A stretch of DNA of 64,000 nucleotides from contig NZ_PJAR01000042.1 in the NCBI RefSeq assembly GCF_002836745.1, positions 310,001-374,000 on the forward strand, in the 5' to 3' direction. Below, piece by piece: positions 10,594 to 21,528 of the stretch (positions within the stretch are counted from its first letter, which is position 1; every line of letters starts with the position of its first letter). Position numbers and translations under genes: made by a program. The notes under the pieces are model-generated. The model worked only from the letters and a program-made list of their open reading frames with translations. It was not told where the DNA came from and searched no databases. The DNA is from Glaciecola sp. 33A (GTDB lineage: Bacteria > Pseudomonadota > Gammaproteobacteria > Enterobacterales > Alteromonadaceae).

Positions 10594-12086
10594 ATACTAA
10601 AAATAAATTATCGGCATATTCGACTGCCGAGCAGAATGACAACATTGGCGCATTAATGCCGCATAAAATGCGTCGCGTTCAAAAATTACATTTTATTGGT
10701 ATCGGTGGTGCAGGCATGGGCGGCATTGCTGAAGTTGTGCTAAACCTAGGCTATCAAGTTTCTGGCTCAGATATGAGGCGTAGCAGCATGACTGCTCGCT
10801 TGACTAAGCTAGGAGCCGATATTTTCATAGGTCATTCAGCTGACAACATAAAACAAGTAGATGCGGTAGTCGTGTCTAGCGCAATTGATAAAAATAATCC
10901 TGAAATTCAAATTGCTACACAGCAGCGTATCCCAATTATTCGTCGTGCAGAAATGTTGGCAGAGTTAATGCGTTTTCGCTACGGCATCGCTGTCGCCGGA
11001 ACACATGGCAAAACCACGACAACGAGTTTGATTGCGACAATATTCTCACAAGCGAAATTGGATCCTACCTACGTGATAGGCGGACTGCTAAATAGCGCTG
11101 GTACAAATGCAAAATTAGGTGCAAGTAAGTATCTTATTGCTGAAGCGGACGAAAGTGACGCGTCATTTTTGCATTTGCAGCCAACACTATCAGTGATCAC
11201 AAATATTGAAGCGGATCACCTTGAAGCTTACCAAGGTGACTTTTCAAAAATGAAAAATGCGTATGTTGAATTTTTACATAACCTACCTTTCTATGGTTTA
11301 GCCGTTGTGTGTGGTGACGACAACGTGGTGCAAGAAATATTGCCAAAAGTAGGTCGTAAATACCTGACTTACGGTCAATTGGATGGTAGTGATTATCAAG
11401 CAATTGATGTTTTTTATGAGCTTAACTTCAGCCACTTTACGGTCAAGCGTAAAGACAAAACTGCATTAAAAGTTACACTCAGTTTGCCTGGTATTCACAA
11501 TGTGTTGAATGCGACAGCGGCCATTGCGGTGGCAACAGACGAGGGCATTAGCGATGAAGATATTTTAGTCGCTTTGAAAAGCTTTCAAGGTATCGGTCGA
11601 CGCTTTCAAGTGCTCGGGGAATTTAGTCAAGACTACGGCAGCACAATTCTGGTCGATGATTACGGTCACCACCCAACTGAAGTGAAAATGACAATTGCCG
11701 CAGCGCGCAATAATTGGCCACAAAAGCGGGTAGTCATGATTTACCAACCGCATAGATATTCTCGTACACGCGATTTGTACGAGGACTTTGTTGAAGTATT
11801 GTCAGAAGTTGATGTGTTATTACTGCTAGATATTTATGCCGCTAGCGAAGAACCAATTGAAGGTATTGACAGTAAATCGTTGTGCCGGTCGATACGTCAG
11901 CGTGGAAAGTTAGAGCCAATTTATGTGAGTTCAGCGCAAAATCTGTATAAAATACTCGTCGATGTAATGATTGATGGTGACGTTCTGTTTGCACAGGGAG
12001 CTGGTAATATTGGTGATATAGCGCAATTAATCGCTAGCACTGAATTGAATAAGACAGCATTGTTGAAAAAGGCAGGCGATGCATGA
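10590..12086 (+). CDS. murC: UDP-MurNAc--L-alanine ligase MurC
   Basis: The first Mur ligase, joining L-alanine to UDP-MurNAc. The GTG at 10590 is chosen: it overlaps the murG stop (GTGA) and follows a GAGGGA site, giving 498 residues against 491 in E. coli. The open frame extends 22 codons further upstream inside murG but lacks family similarity. Motifs seen are [13 protein letters not shown] near residue 36, the P-loop [10 protein letters not shown] near 137, [10 protein letters not shown] and DDYGHHPTE. The product feeds MurD. Confidence 0.96.
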   Translation: MNTKNKLSAYSTAEQNDNIGALMPHKMRRVQKLHFIGIGGAGMGGIAEVVLNLGYQVSGSDMRRSSMTARLTKLGADIFIGHSADNIKQVDAVVVSSAIDKNNPEIQIATQQRIPIIRRAEMLAELMRFRYGIAVAGTHGKTTTTSLIATIFSQAKLDPTYVIGGLLNSAGTNAKLGASKYLIAEADESDASFLHLQPTLSVITNIEADHLEAYQGDFSKMKNAYVEFLHNLPFYGLAVVCGDDNVVQEILPKVGRKYLTYGQLDGSDYQAIDVFYELNFSHFTVKRKDKTALKVTLSLPGIHNVLNATAAIAVATDEGISDEDILVALKSFQGIGRRFQVLGEFSQDYGSTILVDDYGHHPTEVKMTIAAARNNWPQKRVVMIYQPHRYSRTRDLYEDFVEVLSEVDVLLLLDIYAASEEPIEGIDSKSLCRSIRQRGKLEPIYVSSAQNLYKILVDVMIDGDVLFAQGAGNIGDIAQLIASTELNKTALLKKAGDA

Positions 12087-13042
12087 ATACACAAGCGGTT
12101 AATGCACAAGATATAAGAGCGTTTGGCAAGGTGGCAGTTTTGTTTGGTGGAAATTCTGCCGAGCGTAAAGTGAGTTTGGCGTCTGGTAAAGCGGTACTTA
12201 ATGCCTTGCAAACTGCAGGCATAGACGCACATAAATTCGACCCTGCAGAAAATCCAATCGGGGATTTGGTGTTATCAGGTTTTGATCGCGCATTTATTAT
12301 TTTACATGGCCGCGGCGGAGAAGACGGCAGTATGCAAGGGGCGCTGCAATTGCTGGGTATTCCTTACACAGGAACGGGTGTATTAGGTTCAGCCGTAGCG
12401 ATGGATAAGGTCTTTTCAAAACAAATTTGGTCTGCGTTAGGACTGCCGACTGCACGGTATAAAGTGGTAACAAAAGCACGAGTTAATTCAGCTGTAAAAC
12501 CTGATTATGCTGATATTTTAGCGCAGTTGTCTGGTGTTGCTATGGTGAAGCCTGTTCGTGAAGGCTCGAGTATTGGTATGGCCAAGGTGAGCGATGCTCA
12601 AGAGCTTGAAAATGCGGTGCAACGAGCGCTTGAATATGACGATGATGTTTTAGTTGAAGAATACATTAATGGTCCTGAGTATACAGTTACGATTTTAAAT
12701 GGTGTTGCGCTACCTTCAATTCGCATGGCAACACCGCATGTTTTTTATGATTATGATGCCAAGTACAACGATAAAACAACCGAATATTATTGTCCTAGTG
12801 GCTTGGATGATGCTACCGAAAAGCATATCGGCGAGCTTTCTTTAAATGCATTTCATGGTCTTTCTGGCAGGGGCTGGGGAAGAGTTGATTTAATGCAGAA
12901 TGAGCTTGGCGACTTTATGCTGTTGGAATCAAATACAGTACCAGGCATGACTGAAACAAGTTTAGTGCCGAAGGCGGCCAAACAAGCTGGTCTGAGCTTT
13001 GAGCAACTTGCATTGCAAGTACTATCGTCAAGTCTGGAGTAA
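12083..13042 (+). CDS. ddlB: D-alanine--D-alanine ligase
   Basis: An ATP-grasp ligase making the D-Ala-D-Ala dipeptide used by MurF. 319 residues, slightly longer than E. coli DdlB (306) because of a short N-terminal leader. Visible family motifs are [50 protein letters not shown] and the metal-binding [11 protein letters not shown] near the C-terminus. It overlaps murC by 4 bases (ATGA) and lies just before ftsQ, the normal dcw order, hence ddlB rather than ddlA. Confidence 0.96.
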   Translation: MNTQAVNAQDIRAFGKVAVLFGGNSAERKVSLASGKAVLNALQTAGIDAHKFDPAENPIGDLVLSGFDRAFIILHGRGGEDGSMQGALQLLGIPYTGTGVLGSAVAMDKVFSKQIWSALGLPTARYKVVTKARVNSAVKPDYADILAQLSGVAMVKPVREGSSIGMAKVSDAQELENAVQRALEYDDDVLVEEYINGPEYTVTILNGVALPSIRMATPHVFYDYDAKYNDKTTEYYCPSGLDDATEKHIGELSLNAFHGLSGRGWGRVDLMQNELGDFMLLESNTVPGMTETSLVPKAAKQAGLSFEQLALQVLSSSLE

Positions 13043-13046
13043 GTTA

Positions 13047-13943
13047 GTGACAAAGGGCGATTTAACAGCACAAGGACACAACGTTCGCAAACACGCTGCG
13101 CGCATTGGTGAACTTGTTCACAGCCCGAGCACAGTGACTTCTAAAAAGGCAGACGATTCATTTGATGATGACACAGATCCATTTGATAATGACGATAGGA
13201 CGGGTGAAACCCAAGAGCCAAATAGACTTGTTGGCTTTGTCTTTTTTTTGTTCGTCATGGCGGGTTTTATTTACGCCGGAATAGAACTCGTTCGATGGCT
13301 GGAAGACGAACAGCAATTACCAGTTCAAAAAGTCATTTTTAGTGGTCAAAGAAGCGTTTTAGTAGACTCACAAATGGAGACGCTTATTCGGAACAAGCAA
13401 AACGGCAGTTTTTTCGCATTGGACGTCAATAAAGTGCATCAACTTTTAGAGGATATGCCCTGGGTGTACAGGGCATCAGTGCGAAAACGCTGGCCGAGTA
13501 GCTTGCATATTTATTTAGTCGAACAGGCGCCTGTTGCGATTTGGAATGATGATTTTTTATTGAATACGAAAGGCGATATTTTTGATGGCGGTGATCCTAA
13601 CAAAAAATTACCGCAATTGTTTGGGCCGGGTGGCAGCGAAAAAACAGCATTAGCCGGATTTAACGCGATGCAGTCATTATTAAGCTCAACTGGACTAACA
13701 ATTAACGAGTTGTTTTTGAGTGAAAGGTTCGCTTGGAGAGTCGAATTAAGTAACGGAATACGGCTAAATATAGGGCGTCAGCAGTTTATCGATAGATTAC
13801 AAAATTTTATTGATGTTTTTCCGCTGTTACAGGCGCAAAATAAGGCGATTAATTACATAGATTTGCGGTATGATATTGGGCTTGCAGTGGGCTGGCAAAA
13901 AAATAGTAAAAAAGAACAAGAAATTAGATCAAATAATGACTAA
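13047..13943 (+). CDS. ftsQ: Cell division protein FtsQ
   Basis: A bitopic inner-membrane divisome scaffold that recruits FtsL and FtsB. The GTG at 13047 is chosen because it follows CTGGAG and sits 4 bases after the ddlB stop; the frame is open further upstream but only inside ddlB. This gives about 298 residues: a long acidic cytoplasmic N-terminus (residues 1-60, Asp-rich), one membrane segment at about 63-83, a POTRA domain (LPVQKVIFSGQRSV onward, including MPWVYRASVRKRWP) and a beta domain ending with YIDLRYDIGLAVGW. The cytoplasmic tail is longer than in E. coli. Confidence 0.94.
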   Translation: MTKGDLTAQGHNVRKHAARIGELVHSPSTVTSKKADDSFDDDTDPFDNDDRTGETQEPNRLVGFVFFLFVMAGFIYAGIELVRWLEDEQQLPVQKVIFSGQRSVLVDSQMETLIRNKQNGSFFALDVNKVHQLLEDMPWVYRASVRKRWPSSLHIYLVEQAPVAIWNDDFLLNTKGDIFDGGDPNKKLPQLFGPGGSEKTALAGFNAMQSLLSSTGLTINELFLSERFAWRVELSNGIRLNIGRQQFIDRLQNFIDVFPLLQAQNKAINYIDLRYDIGLAVGWQKNSKKEQEIRSNND

Positions 13944-13960
13944 AATGAGTGATAAGAAAC

Positions 13961-15190
13961 ATGTCTAAAGCTACGGAAAGAGACCTCATTGTCGGTTTAG
14001 ACATCGGAACCAGCGTAATCAAAGCTATTGTCGGCGAATTACTTGACGACGACAGTATCAGTATTATTGGCGTTGGCACGCACAAATCTCGCGGTATGGA
14101 CAAGGGTGGTGTGAATGACTTGAACCTCGTTGTTCAGTCAGTAAGACAAGCGGTTAATGAGATGGAATTGATGGCCGACTGCAGTGTCTCTTCAGTATTT
14201 ATGTCAATTTCAGGGCGTCACGTTCAGTGTCAAAACGAGAGCGGAATGGTGCCTATCAATAACCAAGAAGTAACCCAAGACGACGTGGATAATGTTATCC
14301 ATGCTGCGCGCTCAGTGCCGATGGCTGCTGAACGTAAATTACTTCATGTGTTACCACAAGAATTTGTTATCGATGTGCAAGAAGGGATTAAAAATCCAAT
14401 AGGTATGTCGGGTGTCAGAATGGAGGCGGCGGCTCACATTATTACCTGCGCCGAAGATATGGCTAAGAACTTGGTCAAATGTGTAGAAAGTTGTGGTTTG
14501 AGCGTCGACCAAACCATCTTTTCAGCGTTGGCTTCTAGCTATGCGGTTTTGACCGATGATGAACGTGAATTGGGTGTCTGTGTGGTCGATATCGGTGGCG
14601 GTACGATGGACATCGTTATTTATACTGACGGTGCTATTCGCCATACCGCAGTTATTCCGTTGGCAGGTAATCAAATAACTAGCGATATTGCAAAAATCTT
14701 CCGCACGCCGATGAGCAATGCGGAAGACATTAAAACCAAATATGCATGTGCACTGAAAGACATGGTAAGCATGGAAGAAAGTATCGAAGTACCTAGTGTT
14801 GGCGGTCGACCTGCAAGAGTCATGTCGCGTCATACCTTGGCTGAGGTGATTGAACCAAGATACCAAGAGCTATTTGAATTAGCTTATGAGCAAATCAAAG
14901 CCAGTGGTTTAGAAGAACAAATTGCCGCAGGCCTTGTCATTACTGGCGGAACAGCCAAAATGGAAGGTGCAGTAGAGTTTGCAGAGGAAATATTCCAAAT
15001 GCCAGTAAGGGTTGGAAAGCCTCATTCAGTCAAGGGTTTGGCTGAATATGTTGACGATGCTTGTTTTGCTACAGCAGTGGGTCTGTTACAGTATGGTAAG
15101 CAAAATCTAAACAATAAAAGAACGTCTTCAAAGAAAGGCGAAGAAAGCGTGTTAAAACGCATCCAAAGCTGGTTTAAGGGCGAATTTTAG
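13961..15190 (+). CDS. ftsA: Cell division protein FtsA
   Basis: An actin-like ATPase that tethers FtsZ to the membrane and signals to the downstream divisome. The ATG at 13961 (MSKATERDLIVGLDIGTS) matches the start of known FtsA proteins better than the GTG 12 bases upstream. About 409 residues with the actin-fold motifs GLDIGTS, CVVDIGGGTMDI and ITGGTAKMEG, and the SHS2 region with SRGMDKGGVNDL. The C-terminal amphipathic membrane-targeting helix is present (VLKRIQSWFKGEF). It lies 17 bases after ftsQ and 75 before ftsZ. Confidence 0.97.
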   Translation: MSKATERDLIVGLDIGTSVIKAIVGELLDDDSISIIGVGTHKSRGMDKGGVNDLNLVVQSVRQAVNEMELMADCSVSSVFMSISGRHVQCQNESGMVPINNQEVTQDDVDNVIHAARSVPMAAERKLLHVLPQEFVIDVQEGIKNPIGMSGVRMEAAAHIITCAEDMAKNLVKCVESCGLSVDQTIFSALASSYAVLTDDERELGVCVVDIGGGTMDIVIYTDGAIRHTAVIPLAGNQITSDIAKIFRTPMSNAEDIKTKYACALKDMVSMEESIEVPSVGGRPARVMSRHTLAEVIEPRYQELFELAYEQIKASGLEEQIAAGLVITGGTAKMEGAVEFAEEIFQMPVRVGKPHSVKGLAEYVDDACFATAVGLLQYGKQNLNNKRTSSKKGEESVLKRIQSWFKGEF

Positions 15191-15215
15191 GGGGCCTTTA
15201 AGCGCTAAAACAATA

Positions 15216-15247
15216 TGAAACCGAAATAAAAAAACAAATAGGTTTCA
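15216..15247 (+). other. Weak inverted repeat in the ftsA-ftsZ gap
   Basis: TGAAACC at 15216-15222 pairs with GGTTTCA at 15241-15247 across an A-rich 18-base loop. It lies just before the ftsZ ribosome-binding site (CCGGAGAAG) without covering it. Whether it forms in the mRNA or acts as an operator is unknown. Confidence 0.3.
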
Positions 15248-15265
15248 GTATACCGGAGAAGCAGA

Positions 15266-16423
15266 ATGTTCGAATTAATGGACAGTCAAAGCGACGAAGC
15301 CGTCATTAAAGTAGTTGGCGTCGGAGGAGGCGGTGGTAACGCCGTCGAATATATGGTTAAGCAAGTGATCGAAGGCGTAGAGTTTATCGCCATGAATACC
15401 GATGCGCAGGTATTGAAAACGTCAAGTGCTCACATTAAATTACAAATTGGCAGCGAGGTTACTAAAGGACTAGGCGCTGGCGCAGATCCAAACGTGGGCC
15501 GTGAGGCTGCGCAAGAAGATCGTGAAAAAATCCGTCAAACGCTGGAAGGCGCTGATATGGTATTTATCACGGCCGGCATGGGTGGCGGCACAGGCACAGG
15601 CGCAGCACCAGAAGTTGCCAGGATCGCCAAGGAAATGGGGATATTAACCGTTGCGGTTGTCACCAAGCCTTTCCCATTTGAAGGCAAAAAACGGTCTGAT
15701 TTTGCTAACCAAGGTATTGCCGAGCTATCCAAGCACGTTGATTCATTGATTACGATCCCGAATGAAAAGCTACTGAAAGTGATGGGTAAAGGCACGCCTT
15801 TGCTACAAGCGTTCATTGCAGCCAATGATGTATTGCGCGGCGCTGTTCAAGGTATCGCCGAGCTTATTACACGCCCAGGTTTGATTAACGTCGATTTCGC
15901 TGATGTGAAAACGGTTATGTCAGAGATGGGTACGGCAATGATGGGAAGCGGTGTTGGTCGGGGTGAAGATAGAGCAGAAGAAGCTGCAGAAGCTGCAATT
16001 GCTTGTCCTCTACTAGAAGATATCGACTTGTCAGGTGCACGTGGCATACTAGTTAACATTACTGCAGGGTTAGACTTTGCAATCGATGAGTACGAAATCA
16101 TAGGTAATGCTGTAAAAGCATTTGCTTCTGAAAATGCGACTGTTGTTGTTGGTACCGTTATCGATCCAGAACTGACTGATGAAGTTCGTGTCACTGTGGT
16201 TGCAACTGGTATCGGCGCAGAACGCAAGCCTGATATTAGTTTAGTCAATGACAACGCGCGAGTGAGTGCAGTTGGCAGAGACTATGGTAGCAGCTCCAGA
16301 GATCATAGATCCACTGGCGGTACTGAAGGTAACCAAGCGCTTAAGTTAGATGACGAAGCTCAACCAAGCAATGAATTAGAGTATCTCGATATTCCAGCAT
16401 TCTTGAGAAAACAGGCAGATTAG
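15266..16423 (+). CDS. ftsZ: Cell division GTPase FtsZ
   Basis: The tubulin-like GTPase that forms the Z ring. 385 residues. The GTP-binding signature [10 protein letters not shown] lies near residue 108, the N-terminal [10 protein letters not shown] near 19, and the T7-loop region ([14 protein letters not shown]) near 203-216. A variable linker rich in Ser, Asp and Gly runs from about 325 to 370, followed by the conserved C-terminal peptide [13 protein letters not shown] that binds FtsA and other partners. The start has a strong CCGGAGAAG site. A 75-base gap from ftsA leaves room for a dedicated promoter or processing site. Confidence 0.98.
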   Translation: MFELMDSQSDEAVIKVVGVGGGGGNAVEYMVKQVIEGVEFIAMNTDAQVLKTSSAHIKLQIGSEVTKGLGAGADPNVGREAAQEDREKIRQTLEGADMVFITAGMGGGTGTGAAPEVARIAKEMGILTVAVVTKPFPFEGKKRSDFANQGIAELSKHVDSLITIPNEKLLKVMGKGTPLLQAFIAANDVLRGAVQGIAELITRPGLINVDFADVKTVMSEMGTAMMGSGVGRGEDRAEEAAEAAIACPLLEDIDLSGARGILVNITAGLDFAIDEYEIIGNAVKAFASENATVVVGTVIDPELTDEVRVTVVATGIGAERKPDISLVNDNARVSAVGRDYGSSSRDHRSTGGTEGNQALKLDDEAQPSNELEYLDIPAFLRKQAD

Positions 16424-16473
16424 CACGATTAACTATAATGAAATTAACGTTTAGTTGTAGTGGTCTGAACAGT

Positions 16474-16492
16474 CTTTTTTTTGAAAAAAAAG
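16474..16492 (+). terminator. Possible weak terminator after ftsZ
   Basis: A perfect 9-base-pair A/T-rich inverted repeat (C followed by T8, one G, then A8 and G) lies 50 bases after ftsZ. It is symmetric and of low stability, so termination would be partial at best. It sits between ftsZ and the lpxC promoter. Confidence 0.35.
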
Positions 16493-16511
16493 CTTGAAAT
16501 ATCATAACTCT

Positions 16512-16540
16512 TTGACAATGAACCGGTTAAGTAATACACT
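16512..16540 (+). promoter_or_regulatory. Sigma70-type promoter of lpxC
   Basis: A perfect -35 hexamer TTGACA (16512-16517) is followed after exactly 17 bases by TACACT (16535-16540), a reasonable -10. The lpxC ATG is 34 bases further on. This would let lpxC be transcribed independently of the dcw operon. Confidence 0.65.
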
Positions 16541-16574
16541 ATTTGCCGATTTTTGGTTTGGTAAATAAAACAAA

Positions 16575-17489
16575 ATGATAAAACAACGTACTATAAAAGA
16601 GTCTGTTAAAGAAACCGGTATCGGTTTGCACAAGGGACGCAAAGTCACAATGACTCTTCGTCCTGCACCTGCAAACACGGGTATCGTTTTCCGTCGCGTT
16701 GATTTAACGCCGCACGCAGACATTCAAGCCAAGGCCAATGCTGTTGGAGATACGATGTTGTGTACATGTATCACAAACGCCGATGGTCACTCAATTCATA
16801 CCGTAGAGCATTTAGCCTCTGCGTTGTCTGGTCTTGGTATTGATAATATTATTGTTGAAGTGGATAGTCACGAGCTGCCGATCATGGATGGCAGTGCCTC
16901 TCCTTTTATCTTTCTGCTGCAAACCGCCGGTATACAGGAACTAGACGCGCCAAAAAAATTCATTAAAGTAATCAAAACCGTGCGTGTTGAAGATGGCGAT
17001 AAGTGGGCTGAATTTAGGCCACATGACGGATTCAAAGTTAATTTTGAAATTGATTTTGAACATCCTGCGATCGCAGCTAGTAGACAAAAAATAGAATTAG
17101 ACTTTTCAGTTGACTCTTACGTTGATGAAGTCAGTCGAGCCAGAACTTTTGGCTTTATGAAAGACTTAGAGTTTATGAACTCTATGAACCTGGCCTTGGG
17201 CGGAAGCATGGATAATGCAGTTGCGCTTGACGAATATCGAGTGATAAACCCAGAAGGACTGCGTTGCAGTGATGAGTTCTTAAAGCATAAAATACTGGAT
17301 GCGGTTGGTGACCTCTACTTAGGTGGGCACAGTCTTATTGGTGAATTTGTTGCGTATAAAACAGGACATGGTTTAAATAATAAGTTATTAAATGCCATAC
17401 TTGATGATGTCACTGCATGGCGGTATGTGGAGTTCGAAAATGAGGACAGTTTGCCTATACGGTACATTGAACCTTCTTTGGCATTTTAG
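16575..17489 (+). CDS. lpxC: UDP-3-O-acyl-N-acetylglucosamine deacetylase LpxC
   Basis: The zinc deacetylase catalysing the committed step of lipid A synthesis in the cytoplasm. 304 residues, matching E. coli (305). Zinc-ligand motifs are visible: HTVEHLAS near residue 77, and [15 protein letters not shown] near 238 with His and Asp ligands and the catalytic histidine in GGHSLIGEF. It keeps its normal position after ftsZ, with a promoter at 16512-16540. Post-translational control by FtsH is known for E. coli LpxC; the C-terminus here (IEPSLAF) is short and hydrophobic, compatible with that. Confidence 0.97.
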   Translation: MIKQRTIKESVKETGIGLHKGRKVTMTLRPAPANTGIVFRRVDLTPHADIQAKANAVGDTMLCTCITNADGHSIHTVEHLASALSGLGIDNIIVEVDSHELPIMDGSASPFIFLLQTAGIQELDAPKKFIKVIKTVRVEDGDKWAEFRPHDGFKVNFEIDFEHPAIAASRQKIELDFSVDSYVDEVSRARTFGFMKDLEFMNSMNLALGGSMDNAVALDEYRVINPEGLRCSDEFLKHKILDAVGDLYLGGHSLIGEFVAYKTGHGLNNKLLNAILDDVTAWRYVEFENEDSLPIRYIEPSLAF

Positions 17490-17682
17490 TTGTTCCACTA
17501 TATCCTCTGGTGTGGAGAGGTGACTACTCTAGCGTTGCTTTGGGTATTTAAATGGATAAGTATGTGTGCTTACAAAATGTATCCTTGTGCCGATAACAGG
17601 GTTAGACTACTGAAATCAAAATTAGATTACCGTCAGTTTTACGGCGTTAATTTAATAGACGCACAACCAAAATAGGGTAATG
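17490..17682 (+). other. Intergenic region between lpxC and the M23 peptidase gene
   Basis: This stretch of 193 bases holds no convincing gene. E. coli encodes the arrest peptide SecM between lpxC and secA; no FxxxxWIxxxxGIRAGP-like arrest sequence is seen here. A reading frame from a TTG fills the gap, but it has no ribosome-binding site and no recognisable family. Confidence 0.5.
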
Positions 17683-18555
17683 ATGAGTTTTACGATACTT
17701 TACAAAGGCAAAAATCACAGGTTTGTCAAGCGGATATCCGCTCGTAAGTTGTTAAGCGTAACTGTAATAGCATCAATTGTCTTCCTCATTTCTAGCCGCT
17801 CTACCGAATCTGTCTACGAAAATCATGTTCGTGTTAACGTTATAAAAACAGGATTAGAGCAACAAGCCAAATTAGTTGACCAACTGAAAACAGATACCCT
17901 GGAGCAAGTGGGTGGTATTGTGAATCAGGTGGCTATCATGCAAAATCGAATTAATAAGATGGAGTTGCTGACAGCAACCATGGCTGAAAATGCCGGTCTT
18001 AATAAAGAAGATTTTACCTTAAACGAGGAAATGCAAACGTTTGATGCCTCCGAATCTTCTTTAACAAATCAAATAAATAAAATGGCTGAGACCTTAGATT
18101 TTAAAATTCAGCAACTCACAGCCCTTGAATCTCTGATGATGGGCCTCAACATAGAGAGACAGAGTGAGTTAGCAGGACGTCCAGTCGGTAAAGGTTGGTT
18201 GTCATCTTATTACGGTGTTCGCAAAGACCCATTCACAGGCCGCCCAGCTATGCATAAAGGCATTGACTTCGCGGGCAAAGAAGGTGAAGACGTCATTGCA
18301 ACAGGTGCTGGTGTGGTGACTTGGTCGGGCAGCAGATATGGATATGGAAACTTAGTTGAAATTGATCATGGAAACGGTTTAAGAACAAGATATGGTCACA
18401 ACGCTGAGTTAACTGTCGAGGTTGGTGACGTTGTCACTAAAGGTCAAGGTATCGCGTTAGTCGGTAACACTGGGCGTTCAACAGGGGCTCACGTGCACTA
18501 TGAAGTTCTAAAAAACGGTCAACAGGTTGATCCACTGCCATTCATCTATCGCTAA
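17683..18555 (+). CDS. Membrane-anchored M23 family peptidoglycan endopeptidase
   Basis: A zinc metallopeptidase of the lysostaphin/LytM type, expected to act on cell wall peptides in the periplasm or regulate amidases. About 290 residues: a basic N-terminus, one membrane segment at about 25-40, a coiled-coil region at about 50-150, then the M23 domain. Zinc ligands are seen in HKGIDF (H and D) and HVHYE near the C-terminus, so the domain looks catalytically intact. Two ATGs stand in tandem (17680 and 17683); the second has better spacing from AGGG. It sits between lpxC and secA, where related marine gammaproteobacteria often carry such a gene. Confidence 0.88.
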   Translation: MSFTILYKGKNHRFVKRISARKLLSVTVIASIVFLISSRSTESVYENHVRVNVIKTGLEQQAKLVDQLKTDTLEQVGGIVNQVAIMQNRINKMELLTATMAENAGLNKEDFTLNEEMQTFDASESSLTNQINKMAETLDFKIQQLTALESLMMGLNIERQSELAGRPVGKGWLSSYYGVRKDPFTGRPAMHKGIDFAGKEGEDVIATGAGVVTWSGSRYGYGNLVEIDHGNGLRTRYGHNAELTVEVGDVVTKGQGIALVGNTGRSTGAHVHYEVLKNGQQVDPLPFIYR

Positions 18556-18574
18556 AAAACTGATTGTCAGTTTT
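18556..18574 (+). terminator. Hairpin directly after the M23 peptidase gene
   Basis: AAAACTGA and TCAGTTTT form a perfect 8-base-pair stem around TTG, directly after the stop codon and ending in a short T-run. It could be a partial terminator ahead of secA. Confidence 0.45.
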
Positions 18575-18620
18575 CTCCGGTCCAATAAAACCTCTGATTC
18601 ATTAATAATAGCTCAGTAAT

Positions 18621-18640
18621 GTGCTAAGATCATTTAGCAC
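18621..18640 (+). other. Inverted repeat upstream of secA
   Basis: GTGCTAA at 18621-18627 and TTAGCAC at 18634-18640 form a perfect 7-base-pair repeat around a 6-base loop, 74 bases before the secA start. It could be an operator or a leader hairpin. No promoter assignment is attempted. Confidence 0.3.
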
Positions 18641-18714
18641 GTATAGTTTATTCGCCACATAATTGTTATTATGTTATGCGTTTTATTTTAGTCATTTTTG
18701 GAAAATCAAATAGC

Positions 18715-21411
18715 ATGTTTGCAGGCACCTTAAAAAAAGTATTTGGCAGTCGTAACGACCGTTTACTAAAAAAATTAAAAAAGACAGTTGTTGTTGTTAA
18801 CGGATACGAAAAAGCATTCGAAGCGCTATCCGACAATGAATTGAAAGGTAAAACAGCGATATTTAAGGAGCGTCTAGAAAAAGGCGAAACAACGGATGCC
18901 GTTGCTGCTGAAGCTTTTGCTGTAGTCAGAGAAGCAAGTAAACGTATATTCGGTATGCGCCACTTCGATGCACAAATGAAAGGCGGCTTGGTTTTACATC
19001 AAGGTAAAATTGCCGAAATGCGCACCGGTGAAGGTAAAACGCTCACATCAACACTCCCCTCTTATTTAAACGCAATTTCAGGTAAAGGTGTACATGTTAT
19101 CACCGTCAATGATTACCTTGCCAAACGCGATGCTGACTGGAGCCGACCCCTTTTTGAATTCTTAGGGTTAACTGTCGGTTGTAATATTCCTGGTTTAAGT
19201 CCTGCTGAAAAAAATGCGGCTTATGTGGCTGATATTACCTACGGTACCAATAACGAATTTGGCTTTGATTATCTTCGCGATAACATGGCATTTAGCCCGC
19301 AAGATCGTGTTCAACGTGGTTTGCATTTCGCCGTTATCGATGAAGTCGATTCAATCCTTATTGATGAAGCTAGAACGCCACTTATCATTTCAGGTGCTGC
19401 CGAAGACAGTTCCGAGGCATACAGAAAAATTAATCTTATTATTCCTGAGTTACAAGAACAGGAAAAAGAGGATGAAGAAGATAACATTGGTGACGGTCAC
19501 TACACCATTGACGAAAAAGGGAAGCAAATTCATCTGACTGAAACAGGTCAAATTTTTGTTGAAGAATTATTACAAAAATACGAAATATTGGGCAAAGAAG
19601 AATCCCTGTTTGCAGCGGCGAATATTTCATTGTTGCACCACGTTAACGCTGCATTACGTGCTCACAAATTATTTTCAAAAGACGTTGATTATATCGTTAA
19701 AGGCGATGACATCATCATTGTTGACGAGCATACAGGTCGGACAATGGAAGGACGTCGTTGGTCTGAAGGTTTACACCAAGCTATTGAAGCTAAAGAAGGT
19801 GTTAACATTCAAAATGAAAACCAAACATTGGCTTCAATCACGTTTCAAAACTATTTCCGTATTTATGATAAGTTATCTGGTATGACGGGTACTGCTGATA
19901 CCGAAGCCTTTGAGTTTCAATCGATTTATGGCTTAGAAACAGTCGTTATCCCTACCAATCAGCCAATGATACGTGATGATAGAGCGGACAAAATTTATCT
20001 CACGACTGAAGAAAAGTACGACGCTATCGTGCAGGACATTCAGGGCTGTGTTGAGCGCGGTCAGCCGACTTTGGTTGGTACCGTATCAATTGAAAATTCT
20101 GAATTGCTCTCAAACATACTGAAAAAATCAAAAATAGCTCATAAAGTACTGAACGCTAAATTTCATGAACATGAAGCCGATATTGTAGCCAACGCTGGCA
20201 TGCCAGGGCAGGTGACCATTGCCACCAACATGGCAGGACGTGGAACAGATATTGTGTTGGGTGGTAATCTACAGGCTGAACTCGATAAGCTTAAAAACCC
20301 ATCTGAGAAGCAACTCGAACATCTCAAAGCGGAGTGGCAAAAGCGCCATGATGCTGTGTTAGCATCGGGTGGTTTACATATCGTTGGTACTGAACGCCAT
20401 GAGTCGCGTCGTATTGATAATCAACTACGCGGTCGTTCTGGACGTCAAGGTGATGCTGGTTCCTCACGTTTCTATTTGTCACTTGATGATGCCTTGATGC
20501 GCATATTTGCCTCTGAAAAGATGGGCAATATGATGAAGCGCTTAGGCATGGAGAAGGGCGAGTCAATCGAACATCCTTGGGTATCACGTGCGATTGAAAA
20601 TGCACAGCGTAAAGTGGAAGGCCGCAACTTCGATATTCGTAAATCATTGCTTGAATACGACGACGTAGCGAATGACCAACGCGGTGTTATTTATGAACAG
20701 CGAAATGAATTATTAGATGACGGTAATATAGGTTCAATGATTGCTAACATCAGAAAAGACGTTGTATCACAAGTGATTAACCAATATATAGCACCACAAT
20801 CGTTAGATGAAATGTGGGATATTAAGAGTTTAGAAGAGCGTCTTAAAAGCGACTTTGCAGTCGATTTACCGGTGCAAAAGTGGCTTGATGATGACGATAA
20901 GTTATTTGAAGAAACCATTAGAGAGCGTATTTACGACGAAATCGTAAAAGCCTATGAGTTAAAAGAAAAAACGGTAGGTGCAGACGTCATCCGTAATTTC
21001 GAGAAAGCCGTGATGCTGCAAAGTGTGGATAGCTTATGGAAAGAACATTTAGCGGCAATGGACCATTTACGCCAAGGCATTCATTTGCGTGGCTACGCTC
21101 AGAAAAACCCTAAGCAAGAATATAAACGTGAATCTTTCGAATTATTCTCGCAAATGCTGGACACGCTAAAAGTCGATGTGATCACCATTCTAAGTCGTGT
21201 GCAAGTGCAACAACAGGCAGATGTAGAAGCGGTTGACGAACAACGACGCGCAGCCGAAGTTGAGAAGAAGTTTGAACATAAATCGGTCACCCAGTCTGAT
21301 GCGCAAAAGCCAGCTTCTGTGCAGCGTTCAGGTCCTAAAGTAGGGCGAAATGATGCGTGTCCTTGTGGCTCTGGTAAAAAATATAAACAATGTCATGGTA
21401 AAATTTCTTAA
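18715..21411 (+). CDS. secA: Preprotein translocase ATPase SecA
   Basis: The motor ATPase that drives unfolded preproteins through SecYEG. The ATG at 18715 ([16 protein letters not shown]) aligns with E. coli SecA and is preferred over an ATG 39 bases upstream. About 898 residues. Seen in order: Walker A MRTGEGKT near 103, [15 protein letters not shown] (Walker B and cross-linking domain entry) near 210, the second nucleotide fold with [14 protein letters not shown] near 508, the helical scaffold ([17 protein letters not shown]) and the C-terminal zinc finger [13 protein letters not shown] that binds SecB. secM, the usual regulator in E. coli, is absent upstream. Confidence 0.98.
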   Translation: MFAGTLKKVFGSRNDRLLKKLKKTVVVVNGYEKAFEALSDNELKGKTAIFKERLEKGETTDAVAAEAFAVVREASKRIFGMRHFDAQMKGGLVLHQGKIAEMRTGEGKTLTSTLPSYLNAISGKGVHVITVNDYLAKRDADWSRPLFEFLGLTVGCNIPGLSPAEKNAAYVADITYGTNNEFGFDYLRDNMAFSPQDRVQRGLHFAVIDEVDSILIDEARTPLIISGAAEDSSEAYRKINLIIPELQEQEKEDEEDNIGDGHYTIDEKGKQIHLTETGQIFVEELLQKYEILGKEESLFAAANISLLHHVNAALRAHKLFSKDVDYIVKGDDIIIVDEHTGRTMEGRRWSEGLHQAIEAKEGVNIQNENQTLASITFQNYFRIYDKLSGMTGTADTEAFEFQSIYGLETVVIPTNQPMIRDDRADKIYLTTEEKYDAIVQDIQGCVERGQPTLVGTVSIENSELLSNILKKSKIAHKVLNAKFHEHEADIVANAGMPGQVTIATNMAGRGTDIVLGGNLQAELDKLKNPSEKQLEHLKAEWQKRHDAVLASGGLHIVGTERHESRRIDNQLRGRSGRQGDAGSSRFYLSLDDALMRIFASEKMGNMMKRLGMEKGESIEHPWVSRAIENAQRKVEGRNFDIRKSLLEYDDVANDQRGVIYEQRNELLDDGNIGSMIANIRKDVVSQVINQYIAPQSLDEMWDIKSLEERLKSDFAVDLPVQKWLDDDDKLFEETIRERIYDEIVKAYELKEKTVGADVIRNFEKAVMLQSVDSLWKEHLAAMDHLRQGIHLRGYAQKNPKQEYKRESFELFSQMLDTLKVDVITILSRVQVQQQADVEAVDEQRRAAEVEKKFEHKSVTQSDAQKPASVQRSGPKVGRNDACPCGSGKKYKQCHGKIS

Positions 21412-21453
21412 CAAATTTTCTTAGCAAAATCTTACTGACATTGGATTAATATC

Positions 21454-21494
21454 AAAACAGCCTTTCAATATGCTCATTGAAGGCTGTTTTTTTT
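21454..21494 (+). terminator. Rho-independent terminator of secA
   Basis: AAACAGCCTTTCAAT pairs perfectly with ATTGAAGGCTGTTT around a 6-base loop, followed by a run of eight T. This is the strongest terminator in the window and separates secA from mutT. Confidence 0.9.
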
Positions 21495-21528
21495 GGCAAA
21501 AATAGGCGATAAAAAATAGGCGATAGCG

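Noticed and set aside
17490-17675. A 61-residue frame between lpxC and the M23 peptidase gene
   Set aside because: It starts with TTG directly at the lpxC stop, has no ribosome-binding site, and lacks any SecM-like arrest motif.
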